Below are positions 39,438-47,339 of a stretch of DNA of 64,000 nt, in pieces; the first letter of the stretch is position 1, and every line of letters starts with the position of its first letter. The DNA is from Sphingomonas oleivorans. GTDB lineage: Bacteria > Pseudomonadota > Alphaproteobacteria > Sphingomonadales > Sphingomonadaceae. The DNA lies in contig NZ_NWBU01000004.1 of the NCBI RefSeq assembly GCF_003050615.1, positions 372,001-436,000 on the forward strand, in the 5' to 3' direction. The position numbers and the translations under genes are program-made. A model generated the notes under the pieces. That model did not search any database. It was not told where the DNA came from and saw only the letters and a list, made by a program, of their open reading frames with translations.

Positions 39438-41966
39438 ATGGTGACCATTTCCGAAGCGGCGCAGATGATCGCCGACCTCGTCGTCAAGTTCGAGGGAAAT
39501 CACGATCAGCTCTCCGTCATCATGACGGGTTCTGCCACGGGCGGCCAGGACGGCTATTATCCCTATACGGCGCCTGACGGGGCGGTGGTGCAGGTGGCTT
39601 CGCCCAACAAGCTGGCGGCGCTTGCAGGCGTGGCGATCAGCACGGGCGGCAACGGCACCACGGACAACGCCGCAGCCTTCCTGGCCGCGCAGGCCGCCCG
39701 CCAGCAGAACAGGCTGACGGCGGGAATCTATCGCATCAGCTCGTCGCTCACCCTCACGGGCGTCTGGATCTTCGAGCCCGGCGCCATGATCCTCGTTCCG
39801 GATGGGGTGACGCTGTCCGTCAATGCGATCATCTTTGCGGGTGCCTGGCAGATCTTCACGGGCTGGCCGGCGGATACCTCCTCGATCCGTGTCGCGACCG
39901 CCAATGACAAGAGCCGTATCGTCTTTCTCAGGAATCAGACGTTGCTGCCTGAATGGTTCGGCGCGGTCGGAGACAATATCGCCAACGACAAGCCCGCATG
40001 GCAGCGCCTGGGCTATGCCTTCCCCGAATATGGTTCGATCCTTTGCCGCCAGCAGGCGACCTATCTCTTTGATAACGGCGGCATGGCGGACCGCAGCGAC
40101 CGCCCCTGCCACGCGCTTTTCAGCCAGAAACGCTGGGTGGACCTCGACCTGAACGGGGCCACGCTCAGGCTCGCCAACAACACCAAATATAGCATCCTCG
40201 TCTTCACCGGATCGGCTGCGCAGACGCCGGTCAACCGCTTCTTCCGCCTGCACGGTGGCGGCACGCTCGACGGCAATCGGGCGGGCAACGAGGCGCAGTA
40301 CATAGCCCAGTGGCAGGCGGGCCAGTCCTCCGCCAGCAAGGGCTATGGCGCGCTCGTTTTCATTCAGGGCTTCATGCAGGCGCTGGTGGAGGGGGTCCAC
40401 GTCAAAGACCCGATACATAGTGGCGTTGACGCTCAGGAGTGCGAGGTGGTCGTATTCAGCGGCAATCGCGCGACGGGCGGTTTCCCCATGCAGTGGAACG
40501 TCCATGCCGACCAGAGCCACTATTTCGCGGCGCGCCGCAACTATATGGGCCGCGTATTCTTCCGGGACATCGATGCCGAGGGCGGTAGCCACCACATCAC
40601 CGCCCACACCAACGTCAATGATCTGGACCCGGTCACCGAAAGCAGGACCGCCTGCTATATCGATGGCTATAACGGGCTCAATTGGAGCGAAAGCGGCATC
40701 CATGTCGAGCAGATGGAAGTCTGCCACATCATCAATTTCGACATGGAGATCAACGACGCGGCACTCTCGTCAGCCAATGTCGCGGATCTGTTCGTCCGAG
40801 CTTTCTCGACGAGGCCTGTCGGCGGCCGCCATATCAGCGTCTCGATCACCAACGGCTCGATGCGCAACGGCTGCGTCACCGTCAATGACGAACTCGGCAA
40901 TGACGACAACCGCACGGGCCGCGTCGCGATCGACAATGTCCATGTCTCCAAGTCGATCAACGGGCTGCTCGCCGAACCGCGCATCGAGGCGGCCAATTCG
41001 GGCAAGGTGACCAATTGCACGGTTCTCGGCACGGCCGCGACGCCGATCACACGCAAGGCGATCACTGCCAAGGTCGCGACCGACTGCACGGTGGATTATG
41101 CGCAGGGTGTCGACGTCTATGACAAGTTCACGGGCAAGGTGACCAACGCCTCGGTCGAGGGCGTCAAGCTGCTCTCCAGTGGCGATGCGCTGGTCGATGC
41201 GGTCATCACCGATTGCCAGGTCGGCATCAACGCCAATGGCGCCAGGCTGGAGGCGCGCGGACGCATCGCCAGAACGCAGCGCTCAGCGATCCGCTCCGAC
41301 GTGCCGGCCGGCTACCTCAAGGCGCTCGGGATGCGCATCGAGGATTGGGGCCTTGATGCGACTGCCGCCTATGCGGATCGCGCTGCGGTCGGCGGGACCA
41401 ACACGAACGGCGACGGCGCATCCTCTCCAGATATCGAGGTGCGCGACACGACGTTTGCGCGGATCGACGCCAACTGCTCGACGCAGACGGTCCGCGCGAC
41501 GCAGGCCGGCAACAAGGTGGTGCTGATCGACAATCGCGGTATCGGTGCCGGCCTGCTGGGGCCGCAGTTCACCGCTGGGGCCGAAAGCTACATGCAGCCG
41601 CTCATCGGCCAGGAGACGGTGACGAGCTGGCAGGCGGTGCTCGATCAATCCAGCAACACGGTCGGCGCGCGCTTTTTCTGGCAGGCCTATCGGGATTTGC
41701 AGCTTGCGCTATCGTCCGCTGCCACCATCACCCATATCAACAGCGCCACGAGCAGCGCCGCGATGATCAAGGGTGTGACGGTGACCGTCACGATCAACAA
41801 TGCGAATGCGGCGTTTGATTTTACCCAGCCGAACGTGACGAGAGACGGCCAGACCTCTTACGCGCTGCGCCACGCCAGCAAGACGACATGGTCACCGGCG
41901 GCCGGCGCGGTGATGCGCATGACCTTCCTGGGCTCCTATTGGATGTGCGAGACGATCGATGCGTAA
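39438..41966 (+). CDS. Tailspike with right-handed beta-helix (pectate-lyase-like)
   Basis: This 842-residue protein begins with an adaptor-like head (MVTISEAAQMIADLVVKFEG). From about residue 130 it has beta-helix features: WFGAVGDNIANDKPAWQRLG, DLNGATLRLANNTKYSILVF and HGGGTLDGNRAGNEAQYI, typical of polysaccharide-degrading spikes. The C-terminal part is a small beta domain. It likely binds or depolymerises host surface polysaccharide. It begins 4 bases after the tail-tip gene. Confidence 0.85.
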   Translation: MVTISEAAQMIADLVVKFEGNHDQLSVIMTGSATGGQDGYYPYTAPDGAVVQVASPNKLAALAGVAISTGGNGTTDNAAAFLAAQAARQQNRLTAGIYRISSSLTLTGVWIFEPGAMILVPDGVTLSVNAIIFAGAWQIFTGWPADTSSIRVATANDKSRIVFLRNQTLLPEWFGAVGDNIANDKPAWQRLGYAFPEYGSILCRQQATYLFDNGGMADRSDRPCHALFSQKRWVDLDLNGATLRLANNTKYSILVFTGSAAQTPVNRFFRLHGGGTLDGNRAGNEAQYIAQWQAGQSSASKGYGALVFIQGFMQALVEGVHVKDPIHSGVDAQECEVVVFSGNRATGGFPMQWNVHADQSHYFAARRNYMGRVFFRDIDAEGGSHHITAHTNVNDLDPVTESRTACYIDGYNGLNWSESGIHVEQMEVCHIINFDMEINDAALSSANVADLFVRAFSTRPVGGRHISVSITNGSMRNGCVTVNDELGNDDNRTGRVAIDNVHVSKSINGLLAEPRIEAANSGKVTNCTVLGTAATPITRKAITAKVATDCTVDYAQGVDVYDKFTGKVTNASVEGVKLLSSGDALVDAVITDCQVGINANGARLEARGRIARTQRSAIRSDVPAGYLKALGMRIEDWGLDATAAYADRAAVGGTNTNGDGASSPDIEVRDTTFARIDANCSTQTVRATQAGNKVVLIDNRGIGAGLLGPQFTAGAESYMQPLIGQETVTSWQAVLDQSSNTVGARFFWQAYRDLQLALSSAATITHINSATSSAAMIKGVTVTVTINNANAAFDFTQPNVTRDGQTSYALRHASKTTWSPAAGAVMRMTFLGSYWMCETIDA

Positions 41967-42105
41967 CGCTGGCCTCGTCCTGCTCATGCTGCTGGCCGGC
42001 TGCGCCACGCCGCCAGCAGCCCCCATGCGTGACGGCGCCGCTGCGCCCGCGCCGATCGGCTGGGCCGATTATTGCCGGCGCCACCCGGGCGACATGAGAT
42101 GCTGA
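41959..42105 (+). CDS. Lipoprotein N-terminal piece of a transglutaminase-like peptidase
   Basis: This 48-residue frame has a lipoprotein signal with lipobox LLAGC (residues 11-15), a Pro/Ala linker and the end GWADYCRRHPGDMRC. The last part matches the sequence that precedes the catalytic domain in bacterial transglutaminase-like cysteine peptidases (an FCxRxPxxC motif). That catalytic domain is encoded in the -1 frame by the next gene, which overlaps by 7 bp. The pair therefore looks like one gene split in two. Confidence 0.65.
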   Translation: MRNAGLVLLMLLAGCATPPAAPMRDGAAAPAPIGWADYCRRHPGDMRC

Positions 42106-42479
42106 CGCTCGCCGGGCTACGCCGGGTCAATGTGCGGATCAACCATGACGTGCGCTATCGCACCGACCTGTCGCTCTATCGCCAGCTCGACCATTGGGAG
42201 CCCGCCACCGGCGAGGGTGACTGCGAGGACTATGCGCTGGCCAAGCGCAACGCCTTGCGGGAGATCGGCTGGCCGGACCGGGACCTCCGCCTCGCCACCT
42301 GTTGGGACGAGACGGGCGCTTACCATGCCGTCCTGACGGTCGATTTCGAGGACGCAACCTGGGTGCTCGACAACCGCTCCGACCGCGTCGCCGATTGGGA
42401 GGCGCTTGAGCGGCACGGATATCGTTGGGACCGGCGGCAGGCCGCCGACGGACCGCGCTGGGTGAAAATCACCAAATAG
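42099..42479 (+). CDS. Transglutaminase-like cysteine peptidase, catalytic part (BTLCP family)
   Basis: This 126-residue protein contains the complete triad of the family: Cys in GEGDCEDYALAKR, His in GAYHAVLTVDF and Asp in WVLDNRSDRV. Relatives are secreted and carry the N-terminal segment found here in the preceding frame. The start ATG at 42099 lies inside the end of that frame, so translation could be coupled or rescued by a -1 shift. A role in cell-wall or surface modification during infection is inferred. Confidence 0.78.
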   Translation: MLTLAGLRRVNVRINHDVRYRTDLSLYRQLDHWEPATGEGDCEDYALAKRNALREIGWPDRDLRLATCWDETGAYHAVLTVDFEDATWVLDNRSDRVADWEALERHGYRWDRRQAADGPRWVKITK

Positions 42480-42541
42480 CCACCTCAATAGGGGGATCAT
42501 GACATGACGACGAATGCTGTCGCCGGCACGGGGCCGGCGCG

Positions 42542-42892
42542 ATGAGCCCGCGTGACCTCGCGGTGCTGTGGGCGGCCGCCTATGGTGCTGCGCTGACGGC
42601 CTTTGCGGCCAGGGTCACATGGCTGCTGTTCGGCGTCGCGCCGGCCCCGCCGGAAGATCCGGCCGCCTATGCCCGATGGGCGCGCAAGCGGCGCTGGCTG
42701 ATCATCTCGGAGTTCGCGGCGCTGCCCATGTTCGCGACGCTCGCCGTCCTCGGCGCGGCGCAGGGCTGGGTGTCTCCGGTCGCAGCCGTCCTCGGCGCGC
42801 TGTTCGGCGGGGCGCTCGGCTTCGCATTTTTCGTCCACGCGCTTGAGGCCGTCGTCCGCCGGCGCATCGGTCTCGACGAGGCGAAATCATGA
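42542..42892 (+). CDS. Membrane protein of the lysis region, holin candidate
   Basis: This 116-residue protein has three probable membrane helices (LAVLWAAAYGAALTAFAA, ISEFAALPMFATLAVLGA and AAVLGALFGGALGFAFFV). A charged loop lies between the first and second, and the tail is positive. Its position just before the endolysin fits a class I holin, but no holin family is recognised. A 13-codon frame (42504-42545) ends over its start codon and could act as a translated leader. Confidence 0.5.
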   Translation: MSPRDLAVLWAAAYGAALTAFAARVTWLLFGVAPAPPEDPAAYARWARKRRWLIISEFAALPMFATLAVLGAAQGWVSPVAAVLGALFGGALGFAFFVHALEAVVRRRIGLDEAKS

Positions 42893-43059
42893 GCGACCTC
42901 GGCACGATCGCAGCCCTGATCATCACCGTCTCGGGCGGAGCATCGGTGAGCTGCCTCGTCGCAGCGTTGATCCCGCCGCCCACCGATCCGGACCCGCTCG
43001 CGCCCCTGCCGCCAGTCGACGCGCCGGCACCGCTCTATCCGCCCAGCGAAGACTGCTGA
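42889..43059 (+). CDS. Small membrane protein with Pro-rich tail (56 aa)
   Basis: The frame encodes 56 residues: one hydrophobic segment (LGTIAALIITVSGGASVSCL) followed by a tail of about 28 residues with eleven or more prolines. The ATG overlaps the stop of the preceding membrane protein gene (ATGA). A holin-accessory or antiholin role is possible from position only. Confidence 0.5.
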   Translation: MSDLGTIAALIITVSGGASVSCLVAALIPPPTDPDPLAPLPPVDAPAPLYPPSEDC

Positions 43060-43077
43060 TCCACCAAGGAAAATCCT

Positions 43078-43593
43078 ATGACCACCGAACCGGCGTGGCT
43101 GACGGCCGCGCGGGCCAAGCTCGGCACGCGCGAAGCGCCGGGCGCGGCCAACAGCGCCACCATCCTCGGCTGGGCCCGGCAGCTCGGCGTGAAGGTGCTC
43201 GGCATCGCCTACAATGCTGACGGCGTGCCGTGGTGCGGGCTCTTTGTCGCCACCTGCCTCCGGGAGGCGAGCGTGGACCTCGCCGAAATGAGGGTTGCCG
43301 TCCGCGCGAAAGCCTGGGCGGATTGGGGCGCAAACCTCCGCATGGACCGGCTCGCGCCGGGCGCAATCCTCGTCTTCGATCGCCCGTCCGGCGGGCATGT
43401 CGGCTTCTACGTCGGTGAGGATGCCACGCACTATCATGTACTCGGCGGCAATCAGGGAGATGCTGTCACCATCATGCGGCTCGGCAAGGGGCGCTGCATC
43501 GCGCGGCGCTGGCCCAAGGGCGTGCCGGTGATCGGCGCGCCGGTGTGGCTGTCCAATGTGGCCGGTGTGCCCGTTTCGAGGAACGAGGCATGA
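43078..43593 (+). CDS. CHAP/NlpC-like endolysin (TIGR02594 type)
   Basis: This 171-residue protein has the catalytic Cys in VPWCGLFVATCLREASVDL (about residue 52). The His is in SGGHVGFYVGED, followed by HYHVLGGNQGDAVTI, the pattern of TIGR02594 peptidoglycan hydrolases. The start sequence AWLTAARAKLGTREAPGAAN is also typical. No signal peptide is seen, so it needs a holin for release. GGA near the ATG gives a weak ribosome site. Confidence 0.85.
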   Translation: MTTEPAWLTAARAKLGTREAPGAANSATILGWARQLGVKVLGIAYNADGVPWCGLFVATCLREASVDLAEMRVAVRAKAWADWGANLRMDRLAPGAILVFDRPSGGHVGFYVGEDATHYHVLGGNQGDAVTIMRLGKGRCIARRWPKGVPVIGAPVWLSNVAGVPVSRNEA

Positions 43594-43772
43594 GCATAGG
43601 CGGCAAGACGCTGGGTGAGTTCGCCCAAAATCCGGACGGAAAGACATATGACGGCCGGAAGGTCGCGCAATGGCTGTTCGAAGCCGTCACCGGCAAGCCG
43701 ATGTCCGACGAGGAGGCGCAGCGCCTGGTCGACGAAGCGCAGGCGCGTGCGAAAGCGAGGCGCAAGCCATGA
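43590..43772 (+). CDS. Small hypothetical protein of the lysis cassette
   Basis: This 60-residue soluble protein begins MSIGGKTLGEFAQNPDGKTY and ends in a basic helix. Both ends overlap the neighbouring lysis genes by 4 bp. No family is recognised. Confidence 0.55.
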   Translation: MSIGGKTLGEFAQNPDGKTYDGRKVAQWLFEAVTGKPMSDEEAQRLVDEAQARAKARRKP

Positions 43773-44176
43773 GCCTGATCCTCCGCCGCCTCTGGCCCTA
43801 TCTGCTCGGCGGCGCACTGCTGATCGGCGCCTATCTCTGGATCGACCAGCGCGCCTATCGCCGCGGTTATGCGGCCAGTGAAGCCGCGCACGCGAGGGCC
43901 GCCGCCAAGGCCATCGCCATCATGCGCAAGGCCGAGGCCGCAATCAGCATGCTCAACGGCCGGGTCGCCGCCGCCCAATCCGCCCAACAAATCGAAATCA
44001 GGGAGATCTACCGTGAGGTGCCCCGCATCATCACTCGTCCGATCTATCGCACTCAGTGCGTCGATGGCGATGGCGTCCGCCTGCTCGACCGCGCCCGCGC
44101 CAATGCCAACCGCGAGCCTGCCGGCGAACCTGCTGGCGCCGCCGCCGGATCTGCCGCCGATGCCGCGCGGCACTGA
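43769..44176 (+). CDS. Inner-membrane spanin (Rz-like)
   Basis: This 135-residue protein has one N-terminal membrane anchor (LWPYLLGGALLIGAYLWI). A periplasmic coiled coil follows (ASEAAHARAAAKAIAIMRKA, then NGRVAAAQSAQQIEIREIYR), as in i-spanins. A lipoprotein gene is embedded in another frame at its 3' half, the classic Rz/Rz1 arrangement. The pair fuses inner and outer membranes at lysis. Confidence 0.75.
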   Translation: MSLILRRLWPYLLGGALLIGAYLWIDQRAYRRGYAASEAAHARAAAKAIAIMRKAEAAISMLNGRVAAAQSAQQIEIREIYREVPRIITRPIYRTQCVDGDGVRLLDRARANANREPAGEPAGAAAGSAADAARH

Positions 44177-44306
44177 CGGGACGCTCGACGGCGGCCAATG
44201 TCTGGCCGGCGCGCTCGACCTTTACGCCACCGCCGGCGCGATCCGGCTGCAGCTGCTCGGCCTGATTGCGGCCGAGAAGGCGCGCGCAGGCAGCGCCGCC
44301 CACTAA
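44013..44306 (+). CDS. Outer-membrane spanin lipoprotein (Rz1-like), embedded in the Rz-like gene
   Basis: A GTG at 44013 with GGGAGA seven bases upstream opens a 97-codon frame shifted relative to the i-spanin gene. It begins with a lipoprotein-type signal (RSIALSASMAMASAC, Cys at residue 24). A Pro-rich stretch follows (LLAPPPDLPPMPRG), as in Rz1. It extends 130 bases past the Rz-like stop. The ASAC lipobox is somewhat weak. Confidence 0.68.
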   Translation: MRCPASSLVRSIALSASMAMASACSTAPAPMPTASLPANLLAPPPDLPPMPRGTDGTLDGGQCLAGALDLYATAGAIRLQLLGLIAAEKARAGSAAH

Positions 44307-44328
44307 TCCTCACCACCAGGAGACCATC

Positions 44329-44595
44329 ATGTCCGATCCCTTCGGCTCGTTTTCTGATTCCGTCAGCTCACCAGCCACGCGCGCGGTCGCCATTACCCCG
44401 CACGATACAAATCCGCTGACCGATGTTCCCAAGGCCCTCTATGTCGGGACTGGCGGAAATATCACCATGCGCGGCAAGTCCGGTACCGCCGATCAGGTAT
44501 GGAAGAATGTGCCTTCCGGAGCGATCCTGCCGTTCAGGTCCGAATATATCCGCGCCACCGGCACCACGGCGGCCGATATTCTGGCGCTTTACTGA
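44329..44595 (+). CDS. Spike base protein (RCAP_Rcc01079 / GTA type)
   Basis: This 88-residue protein matches the spike-base pattern seen in gene transfer agents and related phages: DPFGSFSDSVSSPATRAVAI, DVPKALYVGTGGNITM, and a closing FRSEYIRATGTTAADILAL. It would anchor head or tail spikes. It is followed immediately by a large fibre gene, which fits an anchor-plus-fibre unit. GGAG precedes the ATG at 44329. Confidence 0.8.
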   Translation: MSDPFGSFSDSVSSPATRAVAITPHDTNPLTDVPKALYVGTGGNITMRGKSGTADQVWKNVPSGAILPFRSEYIRATGTTAADILALY

Positions 44596-44596
44596 G

Positions 44597-46291
44597 ATGA
44601 TCGGGTTCGGCTTTTCGATCCCGGAGGTGGCGGCGAGGCGGCCGCCGCCCGCGCTCTGGGCACCCACCGCGCTTGGCATGGCACCATTTGTGACCGCGAC
44701 CGATTCTTCGACCCTCACGCTCAACAGCGGCAACGTCGCGAGCTGGAGCACCAAGGGCTCATCCGGCGCGCCGCTCATCCAGACGAATGCAGCCAAGCAG
44801 CCGGCCCTGGCCGGCAACAAGACAACGTTCGCCGCCGCTTCGCAGAAATATATGGCCCAGCGCGGCGCGCTCACGGTCGACACCGAGACGGCAGCGCTGA
44901 TCGGCGAGACGGTGCTCCCGGACGCGCATAATACCTCCGTCCCCGGCACCGGCTTTGTCTGCACGGGCCTGGCCGCCATCCTCGACGGCGGCGGCAATAT
45001 CACCGGGTGGTGGGCGACGCATGGCGGCCATCCTGCCTATGGCGCTGCACTGTCCTCTCGCGCCCCGTCGATCATTAAGCTCAGCCTGACCTACCAAAAG
45101 CTTGATGAGATCAAGCTATCCGATCTTGGCATCCCGATCGGCGGCGGGGCGCAGGGCATCGCGATCGCGCCGGACGGGACGATCTATCTCGCGATCACCG
45201 ATGGCGGTGTGGGCAAGGCGCTCCATATCGATCCGGTCGCCCGCGCACTGCTCGGTTGGCTAAATTTTGGCACCTCGATCAACGCGCTAGCCTATGACGG
45301 CGATCGCGACGCGGTGATCCTGCATTCGGCATCGTCGAACAATGCCGTCACCATCATCGACGGGAGCACCGTCACGCTCACCGATGGCGATATCCGCTGG
45401 GTCGCCAAGGACACGGGGAGCTGGGCGACCGAGCATAGGCCCGCCTTCCTGCCCAAGGCGGGAACCATCGGCGCGTCCAAGGATCAGATGTGCTGGAACC
45501 CTGTGACGCATGATCTCTATTATTGCTATGGCGCTAACGGAAGTCCGGGCGAAGTCTATCGCATGGACACTCAAACGGATTGGTACAACTATATCCGGGA
45601 GAAGAAGATATTGACCGAATCCACCGCAATGGAGGGCTTCTACGTCTACGGCAACCGGCTATTCGCCAACAACGACAAGAATTATCACCTGGGCGGAAGC
45701 GCGAAGAACGTCATCAGCGAGTTTCAGATTTCGCCGTGCGATCCTTATGTCGAGCTTGGAAAGAAATTCTCCATCGTCCTGCTTGGCGGCAAGGCGACCG
45801 AGGGCAGCATCCAATATTTCATGAGCTTCGGCGAGGGCGGAAGCTCGGCGCAGCGCGCAGGCGTCGCCATCAGCAACGTCAACAGCCAGGCGAGCCAGGT
45901 GCGCATCACCCTGCGCAATTCGGTCGCCGTTGGTTCGCTGCTCACCTTCACCCTGCCGGTCGCCCTGTCCACGAACCCGATGCTCTGGTTTGACGTCGAC
46001 CTCGATGCGCTGACCGCAACGCTCTATTGCAACGGGACGCTCGTGGGGACGCAGACATTCGGCTCGGGCACGGCCGGCGTCGGTCTGCCACGCCTCCCGA
46101 TGGTGCTGGGCTCTACGCTAAACGCCGGAAATCTCGCGAATTATCTCAGTGGTGATATTCAAATGGCTGGCGTGCTCGTCGCCCCACCCTCGCCCGCCAA
46201 TCGGCAAAAGGTCGAAGGTTATGGCGCATGGGAATATGGCAAGGTAGCGAGTCTCCCGTCCGACCATCCATATAAGGGAGCCCGTCCATGA
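44597..46291 (+). CDS. Second receptor-binding fibre (propeller and lectin-like domains)
   Basis: This 564-residue protein starts one base after the spike-base stop. Early sequence resembles a concanavalin/LamG edge (TLTLNSGNVASWSTKGSSG). The middle has propeller-like repeats (GIAIAPDGTIYLAITDGGVG, INALAYDGDRDAVILHS). The end returns to a lectin-like jelly roll (LYCNGTLVGTQTFGSGTAG, NYLSGDIQMAGVLVAP). It probably binds host surface sugars, alongside the tailspike. Confidence 0.7.
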   Translation: MIGFGFSIPEVAARRPPPALWAPTALGMAPFVTATDSSTLTLNSGNVASWSTKGSSGAPLIQTNAAKQPALAGNKTTFAAASQKYMAQRGALTVDTETAALIGETVLPDAHNTSVPGTGFVCTGLAAILDGGGNITGWWATHGGHPAYGAALSSRAPSIIKLSLTYQKLDEIKLSDLGIPIGGGAQGIAIAPDGTIYLAITDGGVGKALHIDPVARALLGWLNFGTSINALAYDGDRDAVILHSASSNNAVTIIDGSTVTLTDGDIRWVAKDTGSWATEHRPAFLPKAGTIGASKDQMCWNPVTHDLYYCYGANGSPGEVYRMDTQTDWYNYIREKKILTESTAMEGFYVYGNRLFANNDKNYHLGGSAKNVISEFQISPCDPYVELGKKFSIVLLGGKATEGSIQYFMSFGEGGSSAQRAGVAISNVNSQASQVRITLRNSVAVGSLLTFTLPVALSTNPMLWFDVDLDALTATLYCNGTLVGTQTFGSGTAGVGLPRLPMVLGSTLNAGNLANYLSGDIQMAGVLVAPPSPANRQKVEGYGAWEYGKVASLPSDHPYKGARP

Positions 46292-46539
46292 GTTGGTGGA
46301 TTTTCGACACGCTGGCCGCCGCGCAGGTGGCCGAGGCGGCGGCAACGGCCACATTGCCCGACGATACCCTCGTCACCGGCGAGGTCGCCCCGGTCCAAGT
46401 GACCCGGTGTTGGGCGGACATTGTTGCGTTAACGGACGGGCGGTTCGCCTTTCCGGCGAAGGCGGGGATGGCACTTCCGGCGGGAGCGACAGAGATGGAA
46501 GATATCGCCGGGCTACTGCCGGAAACGGGCGAGGCCTGA
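46288..46539 (+). CDS. Small fibre-associated hypothetical protein
   Basis: This 83-residue protein begins MSWWIFDTLAAAQVAEAAAT and has no membrane segment or known motif. It overlaps the fibre gene by 4 bp. A fibre assembly or chaperone role is inferred from position only. Confidence 0.55.
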   Translation: MSWWIFDTLAAAQVAEAAATATLPDDTLVTGEVAPVQVTRCWADIVALTDGRFAFPAKAGMALPAGATEMEDIAGLLPETGEA

Positions 46540-46577
46540 CGCCAGCGAAGCCCCGCCGCCTTCACGGTCGAAGAGGT

Positions 46578-46772
46578 TTAGACCTCCGCCCGGGCCGCCT
46601 CCGGGTGCTCGGCGAGATAGCGCATCGCCAGCGCGGTCCGAATCTCGATCGCCGCCTCGCCGCGTTCCATCATGCCTACATATTTGGAGGTCATCCCCAG
46701 CGCCTCGCCAAGCTCGGCCTGTGTGAGCCCGAGCGCCTTGCGCAGGGCCTTGAGTTCGTCCGCTTGCATCAT
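46578..46772 (-). CDS. Xre-family HTH regulator
   Basis: This 64-residue protein is a complete lambda-repressor-like HTH domain (LKALRKALGLTQAELGEALG, MTSKYVGMMERGEAAI). It is transcribed leftward from the promoter at 46957-46985, whose -35 is flanked by inverted repeats that are candidate binding sites. It may control itself and perhaps the right-end genes. Adjacent ATG codons at 46772 and 46769 are both possible starts. Confidence 0.85.
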   Translation of the reverse strand: MMQADELKALRKALGLTQAELGEALGMTSKYVGMMERGEAAIEIRTALAMRYLAEHPEAARAEV

Positions 46773-46796
46773 GTCGGCCTCCGTCGTATTTTGAGG

Positions 46797-46837
46797 CCGG
46801 CTCCCGTCCCGCTTCTTCTGGCGGGTCCGAGAGCCGG
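46797..46837 (-). other. Strong hairpin in the leader of the Xre regulator mRNA
   Basis: The arms CCGGCTCCCGTCCCGC (46797-46812) and GCGGGTCCGAGAGCCGG (46821-46837) pair with few mismatches around an 8-base loop. It lies between a tiny leader frame and the regulator start. No T run follows in the direction of transcription, so it is not a simple terminator. Confidence 0.7.
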
Positions 46838-46842
46838 TCAGG

Positions 46843-46908
46843 TTAGAGGCGGATTTTGAGGGTCAGTCTGATCCGCTTCCATTTGAACCGGAGGGCGAAA
46901 TTAAGCAT
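46843..46908 (-). CDS. Possible basic leader peptide (21 aa)
   Basis: A 21-codon frame starts at 46908 (MLNFALRFKWKRIRLT onwards) with GGAG about eight bases upstream. The peptide is strongly basic and amphipathic. It lies in the transcript leader of the Xre gene, ahead of the 46797-46837 hairpin, an attenuator-like arrangement. It could also be an unrelated small gene or a chance frame. Confidence 0.35.
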   Translation of the reverse strand: MLNFALRFKWKRIRLTLKIRL

Positions 46909-46956
46909 TTCGTTTCTCCGTTTCTGCCAGCGGGTTGGGCCCCGCTGACAAGAACA

Positions 46957-47008
46957 GTTTTAGGAACTCACTTCCTTTCTGTCAAACAGAAAAGTGAAGT
47001 GGGTTCCT
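46957..47008 (-). promoter_or_regulatory. Promoter of the Xre regulator with inverted operator-like repeats
   Basis: On the minus strand TTGACA (46980-46985) and TAAAAC (46957-46962) are spaced 17 bp. A long interrupted inverted repeat (46962-47008) carries two head-to-head copies of AAGTGRGTTCCT, one in the spacer and one upstream of the -35. Both copies fit operators for the adjacent HTH protein. The structure also gives a hairpin followed by T7 on the plus strand, so it may terminate late transcription as well. Confidence 0.65.
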
Positions 47009-47339
47009 TTTTTTATGCTGGTTGCGGGTGGTGATGAGCGCTGAGATAGCGGCGCTCTGAAGATGTGCAGCGGGCAGAAAGTGGGGGACCGCCCGCTGCA
47101 GCGCCACTAGAGCCGGTCGGAAGCGGTCACGCGAGCGTGGATATTGCGTACGGAAAAGCGCTGCGGTCTAGAGGGCGACCCGATCGAGGCGCGGCCCGAG
47201 ACGGGCGATGTCTGACGGGTAGGAGCCCCGCCGTGTCACCCCGACGGGGCTCCGGACAGCGCAGAGGCCCCGAACGCTGCCCACCAGTATTGGGCCCGAT
47301 CGCGCTTCGGGGAGCAAGGTGGGCAAGGACGGGATCGGA
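47009..47339. other. Non-coding GC-rich stretch with three hairpins
   Basis: No convincing gene was found. GCAGCGGGC (47067-47075) pairs with GCCCGCTGC (47091-47099). GGAGCCCCG (47222-47230) pairs with CGGGGCTCC (47245-47253). A related GGAGCCCCGCCG hairpin lies just beyond, at 47353-47385, inside the next gene. The repeated stem sequence suggests small RNA or protein-binding elements. Confidence 0.45.

Noticed and set aside
21086-46539. A gene transfer agent instead of a prophage
   Set aside because: A GTA-like spike base is present, but the integrase, repressor with operators, att duplication and replication genes indicate a true temperate phage.
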